64,000 bases of DNA from positions 186,001 to 250,000 of the forward strand of contig JALJCO010007894.1 of assembly GCA_023101725.1 (NCBI GenBank). The letters are read 5' to 3'. The position numbers were made by a program, and so were the translations under genes. Position 1 is the stretch's first letter, and each line of letters begins with the position of its first letter. The notes under the pieces were generated by a model, which was given only the letters and a program-made list of their open reading frames with translations, made no database searches and was not told the DNA's origin. The DNA comes from Atherinomorus stipes (taxonomy: Eukaryota; Chordata; Actinopteri; Atheriniformes; Atherinidae). Shown one piece after another: positions 10,073 through 22,900 of this stretch.

Positions 10073-13000
10073 GAGCTATGAGAAAAAAGTGAAAATTCTG
10101 ACTCTTAGAAATTAGGAAAAAAAAATCTCCCAACTTGTTTTGTTTTAATACTTTTTTTCCCCAAACAAGAGTAATAATTCTGACTTTTTCCCTGAACATT
10201 AAAACAGAACAAAGGGAAATTTCTTTTTTTTCTAATTTCTGAAAAAAAGAGGGAAAAAAAATCTGAGGAAAAGTAAAAAAATTCTGATTCTTTTAGAAAT
10301 TGGGGGGAAAAAAAAACTCCCAAGTTTTTTTGTTAGAAATTCTGAGAATAAAAGTCAGAATTCTGACTTTCATTTCCCGAATATTCAGTTTTCTTTTCTT
10401 CAGTGGCCCTAATAGTCTTTTGTAGAGATCTGCAAGATGAAAATGAACATTGAAGTGAATCCTTTACTATTTTCATCGGAACCTTGACACTTAAAACGTG
10501 CCTCATAAAGACCTGCAGATACCCCGAGATAAAAGCCACAACATGCCAGTAACACAAAACCACACAAAACAGGGCTCACACCACCTCCACTGCAGAGCTG
10601 GGGCAAGTTCAGCTTGTGCAACAAATGGCATTTGTATGTCAAAAGCTGTTGTGGATAAACTCCTTCTTAACATCACATGTGCCTCTAACGAACAGCCTCT
10701 AATAAGCACCGTAACACAGCAGGTACCTGTGGCCATGCAGCCTTTGTTAGGAAAAACACTGGTTCCCTCTAGGCCTAAAAATACCCTCCCAGTTCCAGCT
10801 TCTCACCAGATCTCCCACAGAGAGCATTTGCAATGAGAAAATTATATTACACGATGATGTTGTTGTACACAGCACATTTTGACTAAACATTAATACCACA
10901 TGGGAATAAATCATAGCAATAACAGAGACCAACAGATGTGAGCAGTAATTCTCAGGGTCATTAAAAGCTCATTAAACCCTTGATTACTAATAAAGAAATA
11001 AAGCCATGAGAAAAGTGAAGTTCGGAGCACCTTTAAGGAGAACCGTGAGACTCACCTGAGGGAATACTGGGAATGCTTGGTGTGGAAGGGCTCCCTAGGT
11101 TTTACAAATGTCAGCTGCAAGTATATTAGAAAAGCCACACATCAAATATCAGATTCATGCAAAGCACAGTGAGAAATGCTGGCCGTTAATGCCACGTATA
11201 ACATTCAGAATGGACACGTTAGTCATGCAGATTCTTTAAGCAAAACACTGAACTTATAAATGGCTGACTTGTCTCATTTACTGAATCTAAATTAAACTAA
11301 AATATATTTAAAATACAGATTTTCTTCATGCAACTGATGGTTTCTCTTCCATGAACGGGATCACTTAGTTTCCTGCTGCAGTAAAACCTCTTTCCTCCGT
11401 CTTTATGACAGAAAGGAATGCCTCACCTCATGCGTGTCGGATGAGTTGTTGCGGATGTTGACCTTCAGCGTGCTGAACTCACCCACCCGTGTGTCTGGGA
11501 AGGTGTACAGCTCCTGTGGTGAGTACACACCCCTGCGCACGGCCTCCTCCTGGCTGACAATCACAAATCCAGCCATGTTTAATCATCAAGTTTCATTAGA
11601 CGTGATTATAACCAACATGTTAACTAGTCATTACAATTAAATGATACATTTACTGAAGATGAAAACACTAGGGGTATGACAAAATATCGATACAATAAAA
11701 TATTGCAATATTCTATGCTGTGATATATCGATATTAAAAAAAAAAGCTGCATCAATCTTTTTCACGAACATAATCTCGCAAGATTTTATTGTTTTATTTT
11801 AAAATCTTGCGAGATTTTGTTCTATTTTTAATAGGGATGCACCATATTGGAATTTTTGATGATATCCGACATGCCAATTTTTAAAAACTCATGTGGCCAA
11901 TAACCGATACCGATACCAATATTGAAGCTGAAAAAAATAAGCAGTCATTGCAAACAGCAGTTTTGTTATCCGTTACCAACACTTTGAAAAATAGGGGTAA
12001 TTAATAAAAATATCGATACACTGAAATATCGCAATATAATCATATGCCAATATCAAAGCGATACTTAAAAACGGGAACGATGAAATATCGTGAGATTTTG
12101 TAACAGTACGATGAAATATCATGAGATTTTGTCAGTAAAGTAGATCGATATCACATTTTTAAACGTCAATATGATATCAGCATATGAAAATATCGCAATA
12201 TTTCAGTGTATTGATATTTTTTCCTCACCCTTAGTCTTTAGAAGTTTTAATGTCTGTAAAAAAGAAGTTTTTGAAGAAGTTTTGAGTTTTATTTTAGACT
12301 TTAGAAACAACGGGCTGATCGTTTTAAGCCGTTTAAATATTGGTTAAATATCAGTGATATTTAACCAATATTTAAACGGCCTTAAAACCCCACCGATATA
12401 ATATCAATGGGGTGGCCACCGATATTATATAGAATGTAGAAAAGTCCCTGCTTTCCATTGATATTCATGTGCATCTGCAGGTTCAGCTTAAACTTTACAC
12501 ACAGTGAAAAGTCCAAGTTAAAATGAGGTTTTCATCGACCACCCAGTTGTTATAGATTATGACTTACTGAAATGTTTATTTCTCATATGCACTGACATGT
12601 TTTTATATACTTGTACACTACTTTGTTTGACCCATTTCACATGAATTTGTGTACATTTATACTATTCCAGGTTAGCTGTGGTAATATTGTTTTCAAAAGT
12701 ACTCCGTTTTTATTTCATTGCACATCTATTCAGCTGGGTTTTCCTAAATTAAGAAATATAGGGGACGACTGGAAACGGTTTTATTATGGAGATCCAAGTG
12801 GCAAAGAACTGTCCAAGTTTAAAAAATAGGACATGGAGAAACTGAATTTCATTAATTTTGACTCATTTGTTGTTTCAGACATCTGATGTATGGACAGAGG
12901 TACAACTTTTATATCAAGCTGCATTTTTAATTCCTCTTGCAACGTCACAATATTGTATCATATCGTGATTTTTTTTTACCAATACCAACCCCTAAAAATC

Positions 13001-16000
13001 CCATTTAAATCTTAACTGAGTACTGGATGCTGCTAAACTTCTTTGTATATGAATACCTGCTTATCTTCATGTTTACGTCCAGCTGGGCTCACCTGGTTTT
13101 GCCTGCTGAAGCATCAGACTTCCTCCAGCTCTTCACTTTGGCTTCCGTCTTCACCAGAGAACAGTCTCCTTCTTGTGGTCCTTCCACTGGTCCAGACTTC
13201 ATTCCCTGTGGACACGTGGACATGATGTCTTACTTAATCATCTACAAAAGGAAAATGCCAAAGACAACCTACAGTTCTTTACACTTAGCTTTGAGTACTA
13301 TGCTGTAAACACAATATTGTAATATATTGTCTTGCTTATAGTACCACAATATATTGCAACGCTGCGCCTGTATCATGATACATATATTGTCAGATTCTTG
13401 CCAATACACACCCCCTAACACTCACTGTGCATTGTTCACACTGGTCATTAAAAGCAGCCCATGTCTGATCTTTTTGCGCTCAGGAGACACAGATCAGATA
13501 TTTTCTTGCAAGTGTAAACACTCCAACCCGATTCAAATCTGATTTTTTCACATCAGATTTAGGCCACATCAGGAGGTAGTCCAAATCCAATCTTTTCAAA
13601 TGCGACCGCAGTCTAAACAGCCATGCAACCTGCATCGGATATGTATCCAACCTTGACGTCAGCTTTGGGACATGAATGTTACTCGGTGTGAGCAGGAAGC
13701 TATGAAATTTAATCTCATCCTTGGAATGTTGATCGCAACATCCAAATTTAAGGAGAGATGCTGTACCATCCAAGTCGGTGGCAGTTAGCCCCCTTTTAGG
13801 GATGCACGATATAATCGGCCCCCTATCGGTATCGGGCTTAAAACTGAGAATGGGACATCGGCCACCGGATATTTAACCCATCAGCCCGCTGTTTCTAAAG
13901 TTAAAAACACTTTTTCCTCTTGTTCAAAAACTTCCTTTTTACAGACATTAAAACTTCTAAAGACTAGGGGTGGGGAAAAAATATCGATACACTGAAATAT
14001 CGCAATATTTTCATTTGCTGATATCATATTGGCCTTTAAAAACGCGGCATCGATCTATCTTACTAACAAAATCTCGTGATACTTCATTGTTCTGTTACAA
14101 AATCTCACGAGAATTCACAAAATATCGTGAGATTTCGTAACAAAACGATGATATCTTGCGAGATTTCGTTAGTAAAATAGATTGATACCGGGTTTTTAGA
14201 TATAGATATGGTATGTGGATATGAAAATATTGCGATATTTCATATTTTTTCCCACCTTATTAAATAATAACCTTATTAAATTTGCACTACTAATACCAAG
14301 ATATAACAATATATGTAAATATATCGCCGTCATGTAAATATCATAACGATATGAGTATATCGGACAGCCCCATCATGCATGTCACAATTTTTCCGATTAA
14401 ACCTGTAATGTTCAAAAGAAAAAGAAAAGAAGAAGTTGTCCTCACAGTGCCACAGAGCTGGAAACGGATTCTGGTCTTCTGCTGGGGCTCAGACACGGGG
14501 TGACACTCCAAGTCCCAGAACTGGACATAGTCTCCTCTGTCTCTGGGCATGAAGGTAACGGGAACCTGGGGAAGCAGAAACACAAATGTCTCTTCTATAA
14601 ACAAGTTTTTATTCGTGGAAAACTTCTAAATGAGGAACGCACGTAACTCAATGCCTGCTTTTATTGCAGGGACAGACAAAAGAATCGTTCAATGTAAACT
14701 AAAGCTATAAAAAACTAATCAATTCATTCTCAATTGCACAGTTATTTATGTTTTGTTTAAGTATATTTGTAGGTGTTTGAAAATTTCAAGGGACCAGAAA
14801 GGGTTAGGGTTATTGCCATAGAAGCCATTTTTCATGTTTGGTCTCCCCAAAGAATCAAATTCTGTTTCCTACAACATGAAACAAGGAGAAGCTGATTTTT
14901 GGGAGGCTACATGCAGCTGAAAAGAGGTGGCTGAAAAAAACAAAACAAAATTGAGCAGATCCTTCCTCAATATCCGATTAAGAAATGCAAGTATTATAAG
15001 ATAATTAGCATTGTGGCTGTCACCCATAATCACTGCTGTCCCTTCAAAGTTACTTGCTCCCATCATCACAGGACAGTCTGGTTAGAAGTGAGTTTACCTG
15101 CATCTTCTCATGGGGCCCCAGGGTTCCTGAGACCTTGGCACATCTGAAAGCAGTGTAGGTGGCCCTGTAAACGTCTTCAGTGTTGTTAACCCCCTGAGAA
15201 CAGACAGAAGTATAATTTTAACACAAAAACCAACATCTATACACATAAATACACACATACACAAACATAAAGGAGGGGTATTCTGTGAAAACCAAATGTC
15301 ATGTGTGTTCATTTTTACAGGAAAAGTCCAGAATCCTCTTTAAAATGTCTGGTTATTGCACCCGTGCATCACTTATGTATTCCTCATGAAAACTGGTTGA
15401 ATTTTTACATAATCTTGTAAAGAAGAAAAGGATTACCGCACATTCCTCCACCTCAGCAGAAAACCAGAACACTTAAGAGCATCTTACACATCGGGCCAGA
15501 AGCAGCTGAAATTCAGTGTGAACCATAAACCTGTCAACCTTTCTGACTAAAGGCCTTTACACACCTACTCCGAATATTTCGTCCGAAAGATTCGCACGGC
15601 AAAAGCTTTAATCAAATTAATATCAAGTCAACGGGAGCGTTCACATCAGTGACAATATTTCGTCTTGCGATTTTGCGACGTTTATTTTTTTTAACTGAGG
15701 TCGATTTTTCTTAATATTCGCATCCGACAGAAACACAATCCACCAATCAGAGAAGGCGCTCTGACGTCACAGAGCTGGTCGCAAGCAAAAGAGAAAGAAA
15801 AAGAGAGAGGTGTCGCTTGGTCGCTGTTACTGCATCATTATGGCTCAGGTGTTATCACCTTCGTGTTGCAGGCAGCACTCTTGTTTGGCAAAGGGGCTGT
15901 GGGGGGTGTCACAGCTGAAGTGGCAGTGTTTTCCCTACACGTTGTAGCCATTCGAGGTTATTAGCTAGAGGTGTTGTATTTAAAATCCCCATTTGGCATC

Positions 16001-16888
16001 TCCACGGTGAGATCAGCTGTTTTCAGCATCCAGAAGTTTCCCTGCAGCATGTGCTCACGTTCCTCTGGAATAACGGATGCGAGTTTGTTCTAGCATCATC
16101 GTAATTTCACGTCGGACTAGATGTGTATAGACAAAGACGTCGATATTTCACCTCCGAATTATTCGCAATTTCGTGCCGTTTATTCGCATCGGCCCCGGTG
16201 TGTAAAGGCCTTTAATTTTACACAATAAGAGACACAGTGGACATCACAGGGAGAGATCCTCAACCCATACTGAGAAAATACGGTGAGGAAATGATCTTTA
16301 CGTGGTTTGGGTTCCCATGTGTCCATAGCAGAGATAATGGAACATAAATAAAACACAAATTTCTAAGATTCAACATTTCTATCCTGGTGCTCTTTAATGA
16401 CTGACCTTTTCAAGGCTGTAATAACCTCAAACAGAATATTCCATTTTGCACCTTATTCATGAAAATATGGCATTTTTTTCATGAAAAAGCAGGAGTTTAT
16501 GAAAAAAAAAAAAAAAGAGCATAAAAACAATTATATATATATATATATAAAATGATTAAAAAAAACTGTAAATTTATGGTTAGTTCAGAATGTGTTTAAA
16601 GGATATGATGTGGAAAGAAAAGAAAAAAAATGTATATGCCATTTTAACAGTTTTGAGTAGGGTACTGTTTTCGTTTTACCTCAGGTGAAAGACTGTCAGT
16701 TTGTCCAATAAATGCTAATAGCTCTAAAAGAAAGAATGCATCAGGGCCAAAACCTTCTCAAGGTTGTAATATGATCACAAAAAAACATTTATCTCTGCAC
16801 CTTATCTCTGGAAATATGGTATATATATAGGGTTTTTTCTCATTTAAAAAGGTAGGAGTTTGTGAAAAAAAAAGTATAAAAACGCAAA

Positions 16889-16928
<40 letters not shown>

Positions 16929-19900
16929 ATGAAAAACTTTACATTTATGGTTAGTTCTGAAGGAACATGAGGTGAAAAAAGTGGGGAAAAAAGTTTTGTG
17001 TGTGTCATTTTGACAACAGTTTTACAAAGGGTACCTTAGGTGAAAAAGTGTCAGTTTGTCCAATAAATGCTCATAGCTCTAAGAGTAATAACACTTCAAA
17101 ATCAACTTTCAAACCAATCACTGACGTTTCTCAAGGCTGTAATATCATAAAAATATTCCACTTTGAACCTTATTTTTGGAAATACGGCTTATTTAGTGTT
17201 TTCTCTAAAAAAAAAAAAAAAAGAGTTTGACCAAAAATGAGCATAAAACATAAATATATATATAAAAATAATGAAAAACTTTCCATTTATAATTAGGTCT
17301 GAAGTTGTTTAAAGGATCAGGTGTGAAAAAAGTGACAAAAGTTTTATATGTGCCATTTAAACAACAGTTTTACGAGGGGTACCATTTTGGTACCTGAGGT
17401 GAAAAAGTGTCTGTTTTTCCAATAAATGCTCAGAGCTCTAAAAGCAACAATGTCTCAAAATCAATGTATATTACTGACCTAATCAAGACTGTAAAACTCA
17501 TACCAAACATTTGACTTTGCACATTAAAAAAAAAAAAAAAAAAAGTTTAATTTGTGGTTTTCTCATTTAAATGGTGTTTTTATATTTAAAAAAATGCCAT
17601 AAAAACATATACTTCAAAAATATATAAAGACACACTTTACACTTATGATTAGATTTAAAGAGGTTCAGAATAGCTGATGTGAAAAAAAAGAAAAACCGTT
17701 TAGTATTCGCCTGTTTGATGACACTTTAATGAAGGGTACCATTTTGGTACCTCAGGTGAAAGAGTTTTTTTTTGTTCTTTTTAAAGGTGCCCCGAGGGTG
17801 AACGAGGCATGACAGACCCGCGGGCAGTTCAGTGGTAAATATAGCGATGGAAAAAGTTAGGCAAAGGGTAGTTACAATAGGGGAAACCGAAAAAATTCAG
17901 CAGGTTGATGGGACTGGTGTTAACATGTCTGTCTTTTTCATGACTGTACTATAAATGCAAATATAACTTGTAGTTTTGTGTGTGTTAAAGGGTCAGAAAC
18001 ATTTCTGTCAACACCATACCAGCAAAAAACAAAAATAACAGCAGGGCTTTCATTACTAAAAAAATCAGAGCCTGATTTGTATAATAGTAGAGAAAACCCA
18101 ATTTTCTCTCCCAGTGTCTGAGCTAGAAGACTAGGGGGTAATAAACAAAAAAAAAAAAAATAATGATGCTGCAATGCAATTCAGCTTGCTTTATTTTTCT
18201 TTTCCTTTCAGTGTCCTGCTTCTGAATTCACACGGGAGCACTAAGTGAAAACAATACCAGGCAAGCTGTGGCCTCTGGTAAACAAAATAAAACCTAATTA
18301 TAGGATAGGCATGAAAAATTTCATAAAAAATGAAATTGCAAATCAAAAGCAAAAAAAGCTGTAATAGCATCATTCTTTATAAAGTGATACCGAAGAGAAA
18401 AATCACAGAAATCTGGCAACAATACAAAACACAAACAAAAAAAAGATCATACCTTGACATACGGAGGCGCAAATGATGACAAGTACCACCTCACTTCCAC
18501 TTCCCCATTCTGTACCTCCAGGTGGGCCTCTGAAGCACCAGAACAGAGATGCTCAAGTCTTCCACAGAAATATGAACTAACTCATTCTCGTTCTTCATCA
18601 GAACTCCTCTCTCTTTAAAACTTAATTTTCCATTCTAAGCAAAAGCAGCTTCCCTCCAGCGGTCAGCCAGCCTCCTACCTGATGCCTCCCCTGAATGGAC
18701 CGAGGGGAAGACGATGGCCTTGTTGCTAATTTCCACCAGGGCCTGAAGCGTCTGCGGTGTCGTCAGAGAGGGCTTGGTGCCGAGCCTGGCTGCAGACAGC
18801 ACAGGAGTAGCAGCCTGAGCAGGCAGGGCTGACAGCGTCGTGTCTGCTGGGGCTGCAGACACATCCAGAGCCAAGTCCCGACGTATCTGGACCTTGATGA
18901 ACTGAACCAGGATCACAGGGGACAGGTTTGGTCATTTAAAAAGGTTCTGCAGTGTGCCTATTTATGGAGAATGTGAACAACTGCATCAGGAATGAAATAA
19001 AATAATGTTAAACATCAATAATCGAATATAAATGCATAATTTATGGTAAAAAAAACCCAATGTGGGTTCTGCATCCACACTGCTCTTCCTTCAGACTCTT
19101 AACAAGCAAATTCTTTGCCAAAGTCTGCTTGTTTCTTTCCTCTAGGCGAATCCCTTTTACACTCTTTTTCTGACCTCCTCAGACAGTGTGGTCACCTTCT
19201 TACTTCATTCAGATGGACAAAATTACAATAGAGGAGAAAAAGTAGCACAAAGCAGATCCTTCTGCGTTTATAGAGGAGCCGTAAAGCAACTCGCTCCAGG
19301 TCACATGATCCGCTCCTGCAAAGTTACAATGTCTGGTTTCTGAAGAGGGAAGCCTCCTCGGAGGACAGACATGCGTCAAGCAGTGTATACTGACCCCAGA
19401 CGACATCATATTACTCACATTAGGCTGATATTAGGGTCAAAGGTTGTAAGATATCCCTTTTTTTCATAAATATAAGATAAAAAAATAAAAACAGAGAAAA
19501 AAGGGAAGTCATTTTAAACCAATAAATAGAAACGTGATGCAGCTAATGTCCTGTACCTTCTGCTGACCATCACACTGGACATAAATCTGTCCACTCCACG
19601 GCAGCAGGGCAGATTTGGTGGACAGTGAGGGGTTGGGGCTGATCAAAATCTGCAGCTGAGACCTGATTCACAAACAACAATCAAGAAATAAAACATGAGT
19701 AAAATAAAAGGTCATACATAGTCATAGATTATGATGTAGCGACTGAGCAACCTCAAGTTTAACTGTCCAACACGTTCATGACTATGTTTGACATTAAATA
19801 TAATTACAAAAGTTAACCACAAAACGTCAGTCTAATCTTAACCAAAAATCACGCAGCTTCACCTGATTATTTTTACGTAGCAAGCACAAAAAGATTCTTA

Positions 19901-22900
19901 CTGAGGTTCAATGACGCCATGCTGAGGAGTGATGGTGAGGCAGTGAGCTGGCCAGGACAGATCAAAGTTTAGCTCTTTAGACGTGTTGTTCCAGATCTGA
20001 ACCTGGCTGGTGGTGGACGGCCCATCTGCAAAGACAACAAATATGCCAGAGTCAACATATAATCTGAACTAAACCAATAGAATGGCGCGATTTCAAATCC
20101 CAGATTCAACTTACTGATGGTGGGAGCTGCAAGGACAAGTTGTTGTGGGTGGATGGTCCAGGACTCGGACTGCGTATGTAGTGAATCCGAAGCCTGAAAG
20201 ATGGTTTATAATTTAGGCATTTTTCCAGATGAAAGTGAGAAACACATCTTCATCTTGTCCTGAAAAAAATACCAGAATAATCACTGCTCATTACCTTGAA
20301 GAAAGGTCCTGCAAATCTCGGCGCTGGACCCTGGGGATCCTTCACTGGCAGCACATCCAGAGACGCGTTTCCATTCGACAAACCACTGGGAATTACACAG
20401 CATCACATGTTGCATTCAGTGATGGGAAAAGGCAGTGTAGATATCACCGACTCATGCATCACATTATGCGTGTGAGACGTTACCTCTCCATCTCCGTAAT
20501 GGCAGAAGCCAGCAGCTCGCCCTCGTCACGCTCGGTGCTCTTCGGACTTCCCAGCAATGACACCACCACCCTACTCATATTGCTGTAGAAGATGTGGGCC
20601 TCATTAGGACGCTGGGGCAGGTCATAGGCTGCAGAGGAGTGGCTTACTGGTTAGATGCCAGCAGTGCTGGGAAATTTACTTTTAAAAAAGTCAGTTATAG
20701 TTACTAATTACTTCTCAACAAAGTAACGAGTCAGAGCTTTATGAAAAAAAAAAAAAACTTATTTGGAAAAGTAATTATTCAGTTACGTTTTTCATATTCC
20801 CTTTGACGCAACTTTAAAATAATCTCTACCTAAAAACGCAGATCCCTCTACAATTACTAATATAATGTCAAAAGAGACAGATTGAACAATGACCACAAGC
20901 ACATGAACAGAGAAAACATCCCAAATCCACAAAATTCTCACTGTAAGGTTGTTTTCTTTCATGCATAAATAAAGGCTTCCTGTGTGTGTGTTAGGTTTAT
21001 GTTCCCTGATCATTTCTGCCTGCAAAATCAATGATAAATTGGTTCCTAATTTCATTGATATGGTCAGGCTGGAACAGGAGGAAATTAGTTAACTACCATC
21101 ACTCTGTAGATGTGTTTTAGCCATTTCTCCAACACACTTTGTTTCAATCCCCGATTGACGTTAAACGAGATCAATATGACTGAAAAATTCTATATACAAC
21201 TGCCAAATTTAAGGACTTTTTAAGGTATTAAATGCAGATTTTTAAATTTAAGACTTTAAAGATGTTATAAGACCCTCCAGGAACCCTGCATACAGAAGGC
21301 ATCTCGAGGCTTACTATATTACAAATAACTTAATTTATGGACATAAATAATGGGATGTCTTTGTATGTGTGCGTTATTTGGGTTGTTTCCGACGTCTGGT
21401 GAAAATTTCATGTCAATAGCTCTACTAGAAACATATTTTCTGAGAATAAAAGGTGACGTGTTCAATACTTTTCTCTTCACTGTAAACAAACTTCTGTTAA
21501 AGCGGAACTAAGCTAGGCTCCCCCTAGTCGGGTCCTTTTACTGTCGTAGAGTACGTACTCCCCCAACACTCCTCCATAGCTCACAGACGTCTTCTCTGTC
21601 TTTCCTCTATTTTGATCCCTGAATATATTTCTAAGCTTTTACCAGCTTGTTGATGCTATTTTGCTACGTTGGTAGCAGCAGCTCGTCTCCCTCTGCTCAC
21701 AGTCCCGTGTCTCCTGCAGAGGGACGTTTTACCCGCGTTTTGCGGGTAAATATGCCGTGGATTATATTTTTCTCTGGTGTTGGTGGGTCGCAGGTAAGAA
21801 TACAAACTTTTATTTAATTTTTGTGGACATGACAAGTGATTATTGAGCCTATTCGGCTGTGAGGCTTGGTGCTTCATCCGGCAACCAGGCAGCAAAAGCT
21901 ACATGAACCGATATTCACTCACAAAGAGTTGGTTTGAGTACCAGGAGTCGGTGTTTAGGTGGTGGGAAGCTAAAGAATCGGTTTTTAGTCTGATTCTGAC
22001 GCCAACCAGTGCAGTTCGGTGGATAGGGGACCTGAGTGCCGTACAGCGGTTTCTGTTGTCGCAAGATCTGTGTCAGGTCTGCTCAGGCAGACTTGCAAGT
22101 GCCGCTAACAGACCAGAGACACCGGGGGGGAGACTACGGAGCGATTCGATGTTTCCTAAACACTTTGTTTAGCTCCACGGGGATTCTGAAAAGCATTTAT
22201 GGAGCTGAAAAAGTTACTGAGTTCTGCTTTAAGAGGATCAAAAATGAACCTCAATTACAATGGTAACGCTCAGTCAGTAATGGCTATTAACAGTATCTGT
22301 GTAACAATGGACTGAATAATTATGTAATTACCCCATTACTGAAAAAAGTAGTGCTGTTAGGGCAGACGCTGTATCCTCTAAAAACTACAGGAACTGCTGG
22401 GTTTGTGTTGTAAATTAACAGGAGGGCAACAAAATGAAAAGAGAAAACCGTCCACTTCTTCTCACCTTTACCTGCAGTTTAAAAAAAGTTCACTTATCTT
22501 TAAGTTGAACAGAATATTTTGTGCAGCGTGATGTTGTCGTCTTACCCTCTGTAACACTTTCCTCTCCCAGGAACTTCTCATTAAAGTCAATGTTTTTCAG
22601 CAGACTGTTTTCAGACAGGGCCTTCATCGCAGCTTCTGGTTTGCTCTCAAGCAATCTACAAGGACAACCGTTTCAAGCAGAAATAAACTTTATTGATCAG
22701 ACTACTACTCTGCTGAGTTAAATAAAGTTACCCCGTCATCACTTAAAAACCAGGACGTTTTCTCAGCAGTGTTCCTTGAGGGCAATTTAGATTTAATCAT
22801 CAATAACCCACAACTAATTCCCAGATCTGATTACTTTATACTTCAAACATAAATATTTAATTAGAGCAGCACATTAAATCAACTCATAACATAAAAAGGT

